Position numbers and translations under genes: made by a program
Shown: positions 47,146-58,799 of the stretch, in pieces
Numbering within the stretch: the first letter of the stretch is position 1
Layout of the letters: every line of letters starts with the position of its first letter
Assembly: GCA_031472005.1 (NCBI GenBank)
Contig: PZJY01000002.1
Location: forward strand, 3,968,001 to 4,032,000
Direction: 5' to 3'
DNA from: Tetracladium setigerum
Taxonomy: Eukaryota > Ascomycota > Leotiomycetes > Helotiales
Length of the DNA: 64,000 bases
Notes under the pieces: model-generated
Seen by the model: the letters and a program-made list of their open reading frames with translations, nothing else
What the model was told of the DNA's origin: nothing
Databases searched by the model: none

Positions 47146-49956
47146 ATGTCTTTCACGCCATCTTTTGACGTTGAAGATGTCATTAGCAAGCTCACACTGG
47201 AAGAGAAGGTTACACTACTTTCCGGCGCTGGTCGCTGTGCGCTCGCGAGCGTTGAGCGGTTGAATGTTCCCACAATCAATGTACGTATGCCATTTGGAGA
47301 GAAAAGACAAAAGGGAAAGCTTGTACACGTCAACTAATACTGAGAACTTAGACTTCCGATGGCCCGCACGGATTAAGAGGATATTCTTTTTGGAACGGTG
47401 TGCGTAGCTCTTCCGTCCCTCTAGATTTCGTACTCTGATGTACGCGAGACTGGCGATGACTGACCGAAGTCTAGCCTCGAGGGTTAATGCTGCCATGTGG
47501 GACAGCCCTGGGTGCCACTTTCGACCATGACCTACTGCACAGCGTTGGGAATATGTTGGCCGACGAGGCAAGAGGCAAGAACATCCATGTGGTACTTGGG
47601 CCCGTGGTATGTCTCCAGCGATCTCCTCTCATCGGGCGAGGGTTCGAGGCATTCGGCGAAGACCCGTTCATGAGTGGGAATCTCGCCGCTTGCTATATCA
47701 ATGGACTTCAACAGCGCAAGGTTGCAGCTTGTATCAAACATTACGCCGCACACGATCAGTCTCTCCGAGCCACAGAGGACGATGTTGTGATGACGGACCG
47801 CACGCTCCGGGAAACGCATCTTCTGCCCTTCCAAATCGCACTTAAGAAGTCAAGTCCTGGCGCCGTCATGACTTCGTATAATAGGATAAACGGTGTCCAT
47901 GCAAGCGAGGATCCATATCTGATCAACCAGATTCTGAGACAAGAGTGGAAATGGGATGGGTTGGTTTTGAGCGACTGGTGGGGTACTTATAGCACCAGCG
48001 GATCGATAAATGCAGGCATGGATCTGGAGATGCCAGGACCATCAGTATGGCGAAGAGCGCTACTCATCAATGCTGTATCGTGTCGCAAAGTGACTATGGC
48101 GACTGTCGATGCCAGTGTGAGGAAGGTGTTGACTCTCATCAGCAAAGTCAGCGATCCCGGCCCCACGAGCATCAAACAGTTGAACGACACGGCCGAGACT
48201 CGATCATTTGCTCGAAAGGTCGCTAGCGAATCGATCGTGCTTTTGAAGAATGAGAAGAGCATCCTACCTCTCAGTAAATCCGACAAGAAGAGTTATGGGC
48301 TGATTGGGGATCATTTCAAGATCCCCGCTACTTGTGGAGGCGGAAGCTCCGAGCTGGACCCGTATTATGTCAGTAAACCTTTGGATGCTATCATTGAAAT
48401 AGTAGGGAAGGAAAACATCACCTACCTGCCAGGTTGCTATTGTATGTTTTGACCTGTGCCCTTTCTGACGTCTTACTGATGTTACTGCTTCAGCGCACAA
48501 ATTCACACCCTTAATCACAACCGGAATCACACAACCCGGCTCCCAAGAGCCCGGCCTCCTTCTAGAGTTCTTTGGCAAGCATCCTGAAGCGGTGGATGCC
48601 GCTGCGGAGAACCCCTGTCTGTTTACCACCACCACAGTATCGACCTCAATGCCCTTCAACGACAGTATACCACTTTTCCTGCCACCAGTCTACTTCATCC
48701 GAGTGCGAACGACCTACACCGCCGACAAGACAGCGAAGTACCGTTTTGGGCTCTCGATTTCTGGGCGAGCCAAGTTGTCGATCGACGGCAAAGTCGCCAT
48801 CGACCAGTGGACCAGTCTTCCAGAGAAGACAGACGATACCCCAGTGCTGAACTCATTCACGATGGAGAGTCTGGCAGATCTTGATGCCAAAGCCGGACAG
48901 AAGTATGACATTGAAGTCCTCTTGACAAATGATGCCATCGATACGACTATCGTTGGCGCTGCCCCGGCCGCTGGACTCCGTATAGGGATGTACGAGGTTA
49001 TTGACGAGGATCGTAGCATCGCAGATGCAGTCGCGTTGGCGAAAAGAGTGGATATACCAATCGTATTGACCGGTCTGAGCTCCGACTACGAATACGAGAA
49101 CAAAGACAGAAAAGACCTCGTCCTCCCCGGCCGGATTGACGAATTGATCTCGCGAGTGCTAGAAGCAAATCCGAAAACGGTAAGTCCGCTTCCTTGACTA
49201 TTACTTGCTTATAATTGAAAGGAAACATGTTCTGACTGAATGTTCATCGTCCAGATCGTCATCACCCAATCCGGCCTCCCCATCGGCATGCCCTGGATAA
49301 ATCAAGCAAGCACCCTCCTCCACGCCTGGTTTGGTGGCCAAGAAGTCGGTCACGGCATCGCAGATGTCCTATTTGGCACCATAAACCCTTCCGCCAAACT
49401 CTCCGTTACATTTCCAAAACGCGCACAAGACACACCAACCTTCCTCACTTTCGGCAAAGCCGACCGGAGCCTGGTGTACGGCGAAGGCGTCTTCATCGGC
49501 TACAGGTACTACGAGAAGCTCGACTTGGCGCCGCTGTTCTACTTTGGGTACGGCCTATCCTACACGCAGTTCAAGTACTCAAACTTGGTTGTGCCGGCGG
49601 AATTTGTGGCGGAGGAGGATCATGTCATGATTGTTGAGCTGGAATTGGCGAATACTGGAAAGGTGGATGGCGCTGAGGTTGTGCAGATCTACGTCGCAGA
49701 TCTACAGGCTTCTGTTCAGCGGCCGAGGAAGGAGTTGAAGGGCTTCAAAAAGGTTTCTGTCGCAGCGGGGGATAGCACGAAAGTTCAAGTCGCGCTGGAT
49801 AAGTACGCTATTTCGTTCTGGTCGGAGGAGCACGCGGCTTGGTTGGCTGAGGCGGGCGAGTTTCTCGTCATTGTTGGTACGAGTGCGGACCCTAAGGATG
49901 AGGTCTTGCACAGCAAATTTATTCTGAGGAAGGATATCTTGTGGTCAGGTGTTTGA
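47146..49956 (+). CDS. GH3 beta-glycosidase with PA14 insert, no signal peptide
   Basis: Intracellular-type beta-glucosidase (or xylosidase). Exons 47146-47280, 47352-47399, 47475-48441, 48494-49179 and 49255-49956 give 845 residues, normal for PA14-bearing fungal GH3 enzymes. Order: N-terminal TIM barrel (TSDGPHGLRG; RGFEAFGEDP; KHYAAHDQS), nucleophile Asp in VLSDWWGTYS (about 227), a PA14 domain about 405-545 (GLLLEFFGKHP to AAGLRIGMYE) inserted in the second catalytic domain (SESIVLLKNEKSILPL; then LFGTINPSAKLSVTFPK), and a C-terminal fibronectin-III-like domain (VELELANTGKVDGAEVVQIY). The N-terminus MSFTPSFDVEDV has no signal peptide. The second intron (47400-47474) joins GYSFWNG to PRGLMLPCGT. 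No frame break. PA14 in GH3 typically narrows substrates to short glycans or glycosides. Confidence 0.92.
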
Positions 49957-50483
49957 TATACTGGCTGGATTGACGATTGGACTTTATGATCGAGTCGAGT
50001 ATAGATTGGCATGTACCTCAAAAGCGAGATAGACACAATGTAGAGAAAACATTTCGTGAAAAAACTCGTTCTCTGATAAGACGGAAGATCTTGAAAGTGA
50101 TTGAGCTTTTTGTTGAGTTCGTTTTGTTAAATCAGTTGCACTCAATTGATACACTCTGATGTCGCACATTCAGGGAGAGATGTGCCTACTCGCAGTACCG
50201 TGGAGTTCTAATGGGACAAATTGTATATGGTCTAAGTCAACGTCGATATGTTTCTTGCAGACAGAGGAGGCGATGAGAGAGAGGAGAGAGAGAGAGAGAT
50301 ATAATGCAAAACAGAGCTGCCGATATTACGTGACGGACTCAAAGTAAAACTGGCGATGAGTACATGACTTTTAAGTGAGAAGCATACGATATAGTTGTGC
50401 TTTTTTGGTCGGCTACCTGATAGCTGCACGTTAAAATCAGAATGTTGAGTACCAGTCGGAAGTTTGTCATCAAACAATTCTTC
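49957..50483. other. intergenic between convergent genes
   Basis: About 0.5 kb between the GH3 gene (plus) and the GH5 gene (minus). It contains a short (gagagag)n tract near 50276-50300 and presumably both 3' UTRs. No gene. Confidence 0.5.
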
Positions 50484-51984
50484 TCATTGAGATCGCGCCA
50501 CGGTTTTAGCTATAAGGTCCGTCAACTCCCTCCTCGGCACACAATTCTCAAAGCTAAAACTCCCAGCCAACTCATCCAACTCAGCCTCGCTTTTCCCACG
50601 AAACAACTCAGCGTACTCCTTTAGAAAGCTCGACGCAAGAAATGTCTGCAAGACATTCCGCTTAACGTGCTCGCGCGTCCGCCAGTTAGACGGGTACATC
50701 TTCGTTGCACTGGGCGACACCTTGTCAATCCACTCTACTAGCGGAGTAAGCAGGTCTTCAACCTCTTGAGATTCTTGCCGCAGGAAGCTGTCAATCTGTA
50801 CCTGGACTTTCTTGGCGTTGAAAGACGCGATGAGTTGGTTCCAGGGAGAGGACTCGGATGTGGATACGGCGCCCAGCATACCGATGTCCTTGTAGCACCA
50901 CGTCGACCACGGCACGCCGTATCTCTCATACAGGCTGAGCTGCGCCGCGAGGAGCTTGTATCGCCCCTGATTTGTGTTTTCGGAATCAGGATCCAGTTCG
51001 CTGCTGGAATAGGTCGGCCCGAACTCGCCGACCCAGACGGGAACCTTCTGTCGATGCTGGTATTCGCATTTGCGGAGGAACTGGGCCTCGAGTTTCTGGT
51101 TGGCTTCGGGTGATGAGTCGTACTGTTTGCCGAGCGGGAAACCCATCTTGCTGTAGTCGTGTATGGAATACACGCAATTGGGCATGTTCGTTTCGTTAAG
51201 AGCTTCAAACCCTTTCCACTCCATGGCGAAGGTGTTGCCGTCGAGCCAGAGGATATGATTAGGGTCGATAGCCCGGATTGCCCTCCCAACTCGTTCGTAG
51301 AAGGCTGGGAGTCGGACGTGTTGGGAATCGCATGGCTCATTCAGCGGGTTGTAGCCTGCGACCCAAGGATTGTCTTTATACCGCTCAGCCAGCTGTTCCC
51401 ATAACCACACAGCACGGTCTTGATGGTCCTTGAAGTCCCAAAAAGCCGCGTAGCTTGTGTTATTGTCCGAATGCCAGTCAGGATTCTGGCAGCCCGGAAC
51501 GGTGTGCATATCCAAGATGGTATAGATCCCCTGATCCGAGCAGAGTTTGATGACACGGTCTAGATGCCGCACGCCCTTTTCTCTCAGAACTCGTGGATTC
51601 ATATCGTCCTCGAAATGTCTGTGGTTGAAAGGCAGGCGTAAAGTGTTCATGCCAATGGATTTCAAGAAAGCGGCATCTTTCTCTGTGAAGAATTCGTGCA
51701 AGAATCGCTCGTGGAAGGCTTCGTACTTTGCTTTACCGAGCACTTCGGTCAGGGCCGCGTGGAAGCCAGATTCGGTTCCTGGATAGCCAGTCATGAAGTT
51801 TTCCATGCTATAATACTAAGTCAGTCCTCAAGTTCATTCTTCAATGCAAAGCTACTTTTCAACTTTTTGAAAGAAGGAGCATTTACTTGAGCCATCCGCC
51901 CAGCGCGGTGCCTCGCAGAGAAATCACCTTGTCATTCTCGTCTACGATGCTGGTTCCCTTGACCTTGAGAAATCCTTGTGCCAT
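50484..51984 (-). CDS. GH5 glycoside hydrolase, cytosolic
   Basis: Retaining beta-glycosidase of family 5. Exons 51984-51887 and 51807-50484 (79-bp intron) give 473 residues. It opens with the typical GTSIVDENDKVISLRGTALG, and the splice recreates GGWLNMENFMTGYPG. Landmarks: NTLRLPFNHRHFED; the His pair region LDMHTVPGCQN; acid/base Glu in GYNPLNEPCD (about 189); HDY; and nucleophile Glu in VWVGEFGP (about 292). There is no signal peptide, unlike most fungal GH5 cellulases and exoglucanases, so a soluble intracellular substrate is likely. The last 100 residues form a helical extension (EHVKRNVLQTFLASSFLKEY). Family firm, substrate unknown. Complete, without frame breaks. Confidence 0.9.
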
Positions 51985-52964
51985 GGTGAAGTATCGAGGA
52001 GTTGAAACTTTTATTCTGCCACAAGCATAAACCCTCGTGCTGATGTCTTTTTGGGTAGCAGCAATATTATGGAGGGAAGCTTCCAGGTTGGGAGAGCCAT
52101 TTGTGATCGACCGAGCTTCAATTGACAATCCAGCTGCTTTGGTCGGTTCTTCGGGTGTTTCGCTGGATGGTAGAGCGAAGAGGAATTGGTAAACATGCCA
52201 AAGTATGTCACTGAGTGGAGGGGCAAGAGAAGGGGAGGAGAATAAGGATGAAGGGCCAAGGTTCGGGGCAAATCCGATATGCTCTATACAAAGACATACC
52301 CAGGTACCTACGAAGTACTAACAGGCTCTTTCCCCACGGCCAAGCAAATAACTACCCTGTCGTAGCATCAGCTTCACAAAGATAAGCGAGCTGCATCCTC
52401 CCTGCTCTCTTAGCGTCAGTGCTGTAGACACAGGACCGGAAATTTCAGATGACCCGAATCGCGGGGGAAGTTAAGCGGGGCGGACTCGATACAGAGCCAG
52501 CCCTGTAGTAGGTTAGCGCAGCCACCGAGTTACTAGCAGCCTGCTACGCTACTTGCCTGGTCCACGGCACCGGGGAGGGCCCCCGACAAACTCATATCAT
52601 TCATACCTCAGCTTCTGTCACGATGCGGCGAAGCCGCGAAACCGAGGTTAAGTCACAACTTCTTGAAATCCTGGGCTCTCTTCGGAGGAGCTCTTCCGAT
52701 GCGAGTACTGTCTCTGTCATTCTGTGGGGTAGAGTACACCCATCTGGTGTTGCGTTACATCGCTCATGCGGGGGATTGGGAGTGGACATCAACATAGGCC
52801 GAGCCAAGTCAATCCCGGGTATGAGAAAAATCCATCAGAACGAAAACGATCGAGGGTCGTCTGCAGGGTAAAAGGGTTCCTTCTCCAGCAGAATCCTCAA
52901 TAAATCGACCATATCGTGTCATTTTTCGTTTTCTGGGAACAGAAAATCAATATCTTGTTGAATC
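51985..52964. promoter_or_regulatory. divergent promoter region of GH5 and DUF1593 genes with CreA-like sites
   Basis: About 1 kb between the minus-strand GH5 and plus-strand DUF1593 genes. GCGGGG at 52461-52466 and 52475-52480, and CCGGGG at 52570-52575, match the CreA consensus (SYGGRG) and are grouped within about 115 bp. A small open frame at 52623-52871 has no motif. Co-regulation of the two genes is inferred. Confidence 0.45.
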
Positions 52965-54467
52965 ATGACCGACCAACAAAAGCTACGCTTTTGTCCTACC
53001 AAGCCCAGAGTCTTTGTGATTTCGGACATCGCCAATGAGCCAGACGACGCTCAATCCCTCGTCAGGTTCCTGCTTTATGGAAATGAATTCGATATTAAGG
53101 GCCTGGTTGCGTGTACATCAGCTTGGATGCGCTCCTCCGTGCATCCGGAGCAGATGAAAAGCATTATCGAGGCGTACGGACAGGTTGTCTCGAATCTCAA
53201 CGCCCATGTCCATCCAGAGAACCAATACCCAGATGCTCCAAGTCTCCTTCAGCTTGTCAAAACTGGGCCGCCAGTCTATGGTAAACGCGCCCTAGATCCG
53301 GATGTTCCACTCAGTGATGGCGCCGCCCTCCTAATCGAGCAGCTCAATGCCTCGAAAGAACCTCTTTGGGTTCTCTGCTGGGGTGGTGTCAATGTCCTGG
53401 CCCAAGCACTTCAACTCATCCATAAGACGAAAGATCCTGCGCGTTGTGCCCAGTTGCGCTCAAGGCTGTGCGTTTATTCTATCTCGGACCAAGACGACAC
53501 AGGGCTATGGATCCGTATCAACTACCCGGACATATTATACATCTGCTCGGTTCACGGCTGGAACAACTATGCCCTAGCCACCTGGACCGGCATCTCTGGC
53601 GACATCCAGGGAGACGACTTCTGCGATAGTGGCGGACCTGACACGACGATGGTCAGCGCCTCCTGGTTGAAAAAGAACATCCAAGTGGGAACGCTCGGCG
53701 CCGTATACCCAGACTCTAAATTCCTCATGGAGGGAGACACACCCACATTCCTCTACTTGATTCAGAATGGGCTCGGACGCCCTCAGAATCCCGAATGGGG
53801 GAGCTGGGGAGGTCGATATGTACCGATTGACGTCAGTCTTTCGGCGAGACACTACGCGGACTGTGCGGATAAGGTCGTAGGCGTGAATGGGAGAACATTC
53901 ATCAGTAACCAGGCAACGATTTGGCGATGGCGAGAAGCCTACCAGAACGACTTTGCAGCGCGCATGCAGTGGACGCTCAGTGCAGATTTGGCCTCTGCCA
54001 ACCACGCGCCGGTCGTGATTGTCAATGGGAGCAAGGGGTCAGAGCCGCTGTTCATTTCGATCGAAGCGGGAGAGGGTGTTATGCTTGATGGCTCAAGCAG
54101 CTATGACCCTAACGGGAATGGGATGGAGTTCTCGTGGTTTCAGTATCGAGAGCCATCGACTGCGTGGGGTACCGTCATCGATCCCCAGCTTGCCAAGATT
54201 GACATCAACCCCTCTGAGGATACGAAGGCATGGCCAGGAAGCAAAGTCCAATTTGTTCTTCCCGGCCCGGAACAGTGTGCTATCGATCTGCTCAGTGGGA
54301 AGGCGCAGCGTAAAGGCCAGATGCTGCATATTATCCTGGAGGTCAAGAACGATGGCTCGCCTTGCTTGTATTCTTACAAGCGGGTAGTGATTCAAGTCAC
54401 CAACGAGAAGCTTCTGGGTGGTAGAGACAGGGTGTTTGAGACAGTAATGGACACTTTGGAGGTGTAG
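52965..54467 (+). CDS. DUF1593 / Sde182-type nucleoside-hydrolase-fold protein
   Basis: Single exon, 500 residues. The N-terminal two thirds follow the pattern of the Sde182/DUF1593 family: PRVFVISDIANEPDDAQSLV (Asp-rich loop as in inosine-uridine nucleoside hydrolases), LVACTSAWM, LWVLCWGGVNVLAQAL, YSISDQDDTGLWIR, GDTPTFLYLI and NPEWGSWGGRY. The C-terminal third is the matching beta-sandwich domain (GVMLDGSSSYDPNGNGMEF in pieces, FVLPGP). No signal peptide. Members are commonly found with plant cell-wall-degrading genes, and the prototype comes from a polysaccharide-degrading bacterium. The predicted chemistry is cleavage of an N- or O-ribosyl-like bond, but no activity is established to my knowledge. 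Its place among cytosolic glycosidases suggests a step on an imported glycan. Confidence 0.85.
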   Translation: MTDQQKLRFCPTKPRVFVISDIANEPDDAQSLVRFLLYGNEFDIKGLVACTSAWMRSSVHPEQMKSIIEAYGQVVSNLNAHVHPENQYPDAPSLLQLVKTGPPVYGKRALDPDVPLSDGAALLIEQLNASKEPLWVLCWGGVNVLAQALQLIHKTKDPARCAQLRSRLCVYSISDQDDTGLWIRINYPDILYICSVHGWNNYALATWTGISGDIQGDDFCDSGGPDTTMVSASWLKKNIQVGTLGAVYPDSKFLMEGDTPTFLYLIQNGLGRPQNPEWGSWGGRYVPIDVSLSARHYADCADKVVGVNGRTFISNQATIWRWREAYQNDFAARMQWTLSADLASANHAPVVIVNGSKGSEPLFISIEAGEGVMLDGSSSYDPNGNGMEFSWFQYREPSTAWGTVIDPQLAKIDINPSEDTKAWPGSKVQFVLPGPEQCAIDLLSGKAQRKGQMLHIILEVKNDGSPCLYSYKRVVIQVTNEKLLGGRDRVFETVMDTLEV

Positions 54468-55157
54468 GCTGGCTTACAGGGAATTTTTAAGTTGCACATT
54501 TCATGATCTAAATCGTGAAAAGGCAAAGACATGCCCATCCAGTTTCACTAGATTTGAAAATTTAAAGCACATTTGAACAGGCGACATTTGCTGCCAGGCC
54601 AGGTTGGAAAGTGATGCAAGAAAGTAGAAATTCGAAAAATTAAAATTGCTCATGATCATGTCTGCTCGTTATGCGATTGAGATCAGCATTTCTGTTTGTA
54701 CAAGAGGCAGGTTTTACGAGATTTTGTGACTGTCGTTAGGCTACATTCCACCGGAATCGATGAAATAAGGCACACGAAGAAATGAATTTTCTGCTCCTCG
54801 GTCCCTTCTTTGCCGAACTTCCTGTATCAACAGATCTTCTGCACTTCTGCGTGGGATCAGCGCTCATGGCTTTCCTTGTTCGAACACAAAGCTCTCCTTC
54901 GGTCCCAGTCCATACGGCGTATCCTCACGCTTATGATTGGAAGGATATCTCACTTCTCTTGTTAGCACAGTACGGCTGGTTCGGGGGCGAGGGAACATAG
55001 ACCTGCATGAGTTAGTGCTGCCGCGGACAAAATGGGGGGGGAAGGAGTACTGTGGACCTCTATCAGCAGCTTTGCATCTTCCAGCTTTGAAATTCGCAGC
55101 CAAAAGGGATTGAGTTGCCCACATTAGCGAGACTAGAATCCATACAGATCTCTGATT
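54468..55157. other. intergenic, promoter of first GH43 gene
   Basis: About 0.7 kb between two plus-strand genes. The first half is AT-rich (3' flank of the DUF1593 gene). A run of eight G lies near 55034-55041. No other gene. Confidence 0.45.
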
Positions 55158-56877
55158 ATGCTCATCAACAATCCAATAATTCCGGGATTCGCTCCCGATC
55201 CGTCCATCATTCGCATTGGAAGCACTTTCTTCCTCGTGAACTCGTCGTTTCATTTATTTCCTGGACTGCCAATCTACGCATCCTCCGACCTCCAAAGCTG
55301 GAAACATATCGGTTCGTATTCGTTTGAGTGGCTGTCATTGACAGAATACATTTGCTAATGGTAGACACTCAGGCAATGCAATTAACAGGCAGTCTCAACT
55401 CAGCCTCGCCGAATCAAGCGCGCTCATTCACGATAGAGGAGTGACGAACCTCGTGGGTACAGGAGGACTCTGGGCACCAACAATGCGACATCATGATGGT
55501 GTGATCTACATAGTCTGCACAAACGTCGTCCATCCCCAAATTATCGGTAAGCCTACGTGGCCCAGGTTCGACAATTTCATCCTGCGCACCACAGATATAT
55601 GGGCAGGGAGCTGGAGCAACCCGGTTCCCTTTGTTTTCAACGGCATGGATCCAGACATCTTCTTTGATGACGATGGTCATGTGTATATCATGGGATCTTC
55701 CTGGAACACAGACACTGGGGCTATCAACGGCTTCGAAGTCGACGTCAATACCGGCGCCAAGCTCTCTGAAGAGAAAGTCATCTGGACTGGCGCCATCAAG
55801 AACACACCTGAAGGACCGCACGTCTACAAGAGAGACGGGTGGTATTACCTTCTGATTTCTGAGGGGGGTACACACGACAATCATCAAATGTCTATGGCAC
55901 GATCTAGAAGTCCTTTAGGACCATATGATCCTTATGAAGGGAATCCAGTTCTAAAGCCTACCGCAAACATCGAGACGGATATTATATATACAGGTCATGG
56001 TGACCTAGTTCAGGATGACGAGGGTGAATGGTGGTTGACCTGCCTTGGAGCACGCAAGGTCAGGGATGGCCAGTCAATTATGGGCCGCGAGACTTTTCTG
56101 ACGCCGGTGGAATGGACAAGTGGCGATCCTGAGAATTCGTGGCCGGTGATACAACATCCTATCAGACCTATACTGGATCTTCCCAAGCATACATCGGTGG
56201 CAGAGCTCTCATCCGACAAAGGGGCCCGACTCACGGCTCATCCTGGAGTCGACTGGGTCTGGGTTCGCGATCCAGACATGACACTTTACAAGATTGACGA
56301 TAAAAGAAAGTCAGTCAGTCTTCAGCCATGCTCGGCTGAAGCGAAGGTCAAAGGAGCTCCCGCTAGTATCACATATATCGGGAAGCGACAGCGGCAACTC
56401 AACGGGCATGCTCGCGCAGTGCTACGCCAAGCCCAGCTCGCAGGCAAAAACACTCTGTCTGGGTTGATGTATTACAAAGACGAGCATCGCCATGCCAGCA
56501 TCACCTTCGACTCGATGGCCTCGACAATTGTGTTCGAAGTTGTGAACAAAGTGAAGCGCGAGCCTATCCACAGACGAGAGATAGTTTGCCATTTAAAGTC
56601 TGCGGGCGATGCTAACTCAAATGATCTTGAGTTCCGTTTAGTTCACACGGAGCTACGCATGGAGTTTTACTATCGATTTTGTTTCCCTATCAACGATTGC
56701 GGAAACGTATTGGAGAAGACATGGTCAGCTGCAGGAAGTTTTGACACAGCGGATATCTCGGACCACGACTTCACCGGACCATGTATTGGCCTGTTTGCCG
56801 CTTATGCAGTAGCACCAGGAGAGACTGCGTCAACTGAACCTGTATGGTGTGAATTCCATAGCGTGAACTTATTGTGA
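55158..56877 (+). CDS. GH43 beta-xylosidase/alpha-L-arabinofuranosidase-like enzyme (copy 1)
   Basis: Inverting five-bladed propeller glycosidase acting on xylosides or arabinosides. Exons 55158-55311 and 55373-56877 (61-bp intron with GTTCGT donor) give 552 residues. The three catalytic acids are in place: base Asp in PGFAPDPS (about 14), modulating Asp in GMDPDIFFDDDG (about 142), and acid Glu in PEGPHVY (about 196). GLWAPTMRHHDGVIYI, YTGHGDLVQDDEGEWW and RETFLTPVEW follow the family. The C-terminal half is the beta-sandwich of the xylosidase-type GH43 group (GLMYYKDEHRHASI). It starts directly with the catalytic segment, so there is no signal peptide and it is presumably cytosolic. It is convergent with, and clearly paralogous to, the next gene. 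Which pentose it removes cannot be read. Confidence 0.92.
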
Positions 56878-57163
56878 TAGTCGGCCTGCTGCCCCCAAGA
56901 AATACTACGCGGAGACATGTCAAATGGGCCAAGTAGGATGCAGAAGACCAGAAAGTTTGTGCGTTATGTCTGAAATGTGTGTTCATAGGATAATCTCAGA
57001 GAAATTAGCAGTATGAGTCAATCTAAGCTTTCCTGTGTACAATAGCAAGGCTGCTAATCCCTATGGACAAACACTCAAAATACCATATTGTCCTCAAATC
57101 GTGATATTAGCCTACCAATTGCGCCCTTGGATCTCTCCTGCTCAAGCACAGCGATTGACAAAA

Positions 57164-58799
57164 CTATAAAGCCGCCTGATCAATGAGAAAATTCGAGAAA
57201 TGAGCCTGAGGAGACCCATGCTCAGCAAAAGCAAAAACTCCTATGACGGGGCCAATGAAGTCAGAGCCACTGATGTCTAAAGTATTAACCGTACCGATCT
57301 TTTCCCAGGAGCTGCCGTCGCCGCTACAAAGAAAATCGAGAGACGACTCGGTGTAAACGATTCGAAATCGGATGAACCTATCCACCTTCAATTTACATAC
57401 ATGGTGACTGCGCAAGTTCTCCGCCGCATTGACGAATTCAAAGACAGCGGCTGACTCCTTGGTACTCCAGAAGATTCGAGCAAATCTGAGCTCGTCTTTG
57501 TAGTACGCAAGACCCGCCTCAAGAGCCACGGGCGATTGCAGACTCTGATCGCTCAATGATACTGTAGCAATTCCATTGATTGATCGTTGACGAGCTCCTA
57601 CAAATGCGATGGGATGAGTATATTCAGCAAATGAAGCTGGTAGAGGATTGGCCACAATCATATGTCCAGTGTCGGCAAATTGAAATCGTGCAAGATCAGG
57701 ATCTCGGATATATACTCGGCCTGCTTGTGCATCGCAAACTAGGGAAGTACCCACAGACGGCTCAGACGGAGTAGACCTTGGTAGACTACCTGGGTTCAGC
57801 ACGATCGGGTTTAATGATGGCCAGCCTCCTTCATGCCAAATGACCGGTGCAATGAAAGTCTCGCGACCCATAGGATAACAACCTTGACTTTTCCTTACTC
57901 CTAAACAGACCAGATGCCATTGCCCGTCAAGATCCTGGAACAGATCCCCATGACCTGTATGCTGGATGTAAGCTGTAGGGCTGCAGACATCCAGCAGAGG
58001 GTTTTTCTCGTGCGACTCATACGGCCCCCAGATAGATCTCGATCGCGAGATGGTTATCCTGTGACCCTCGGTAGTTCCACCCTCAGCTGCTAAGAGGTAG
58101 TACCACGGTCCGCGTTTGTAGAGATGTGGACCTTCAGGAACAACTTTGCTGTAGCCTTCCCAAATTTCCTTCTGCTCTGTAAGCTTCGTCCCAGACTGGA
58201 GATCAATCTCAAAGCAGTCGATAGCAATCTTTGTGGTCCATGGGAGGCCGCGAGTATAAGAGGATCCAGCAATGTATGTACGCCCGTCATCATCGAAGAA
58301 GATGTCGGGATCGATGCCATAGAAGTCAAAATACACCGGGTCGCTCCAATTACCACCAAATACGTCGGTCGTCGAAATAACGAAGTTCTCAAATTTGGGA
58401 TCGCTTTCACCTTCTTCGTGGATGGTGTTGGTGCAAGCAATGTAAGTAATGCCTGAACGATGTCGAATGGTGGGGGCGTATAGGCCGCCTGTGGCAAGTA
58501 ATGGGTCTTGTTCATTCGCTTCGCGGATAATTCGCGTTCTTGATTTTGAGAGATTCAATTGGCTCGTCCTATTAATTGCATTTCCTACATGTATCATTAG
58601 TCAGAGTCCTGCCTCTGTTGAGTTGCGGTCGAAGCTTACCAAAGTGTTTCCAGGAAATGGCATCGTCGGAGACGTACAAAGGAAGGCCAGGGAAGAGGTG
58701 GAAAGAAGAGGTGACGAGAATGAACTTCCCATTGATGAAGGTGATAGAGGGGTCCGGTGCAAAGCCAGGTATGATGGGGTTAATGTCTCGGCGCGTCAT
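57164..58799 (-). CDS. GH43 beta-xylosidase/alpha-L-arabinofuranosidase-like enzyme (copy 2)
   Basis: Exons 58799-58640 and 58584-57164 (55-bp intron) give 526 residues. Catalytic Asp in PGFAPDPS (about 16), Asp in GIDPDIFFDDDG (about 140) and Glu in PEGPHLY (about 202) are all present, with the same C-terminal sandwich (GLAYYKDELRFARI). The intron falls at the identical codon and phase as in copy 1 (between G and NAINR), which shows common descent. The start at 58799 places the conserved NPIIPGF at once. An in-frame ATG 21 codons upstream (58862) would add a non-homologous lead. No signal peptide. It differs from copy 1 in loops around residues 150-170, so substrate preference may have diverged. 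Complete, no frame break. Confidence 0.92.
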
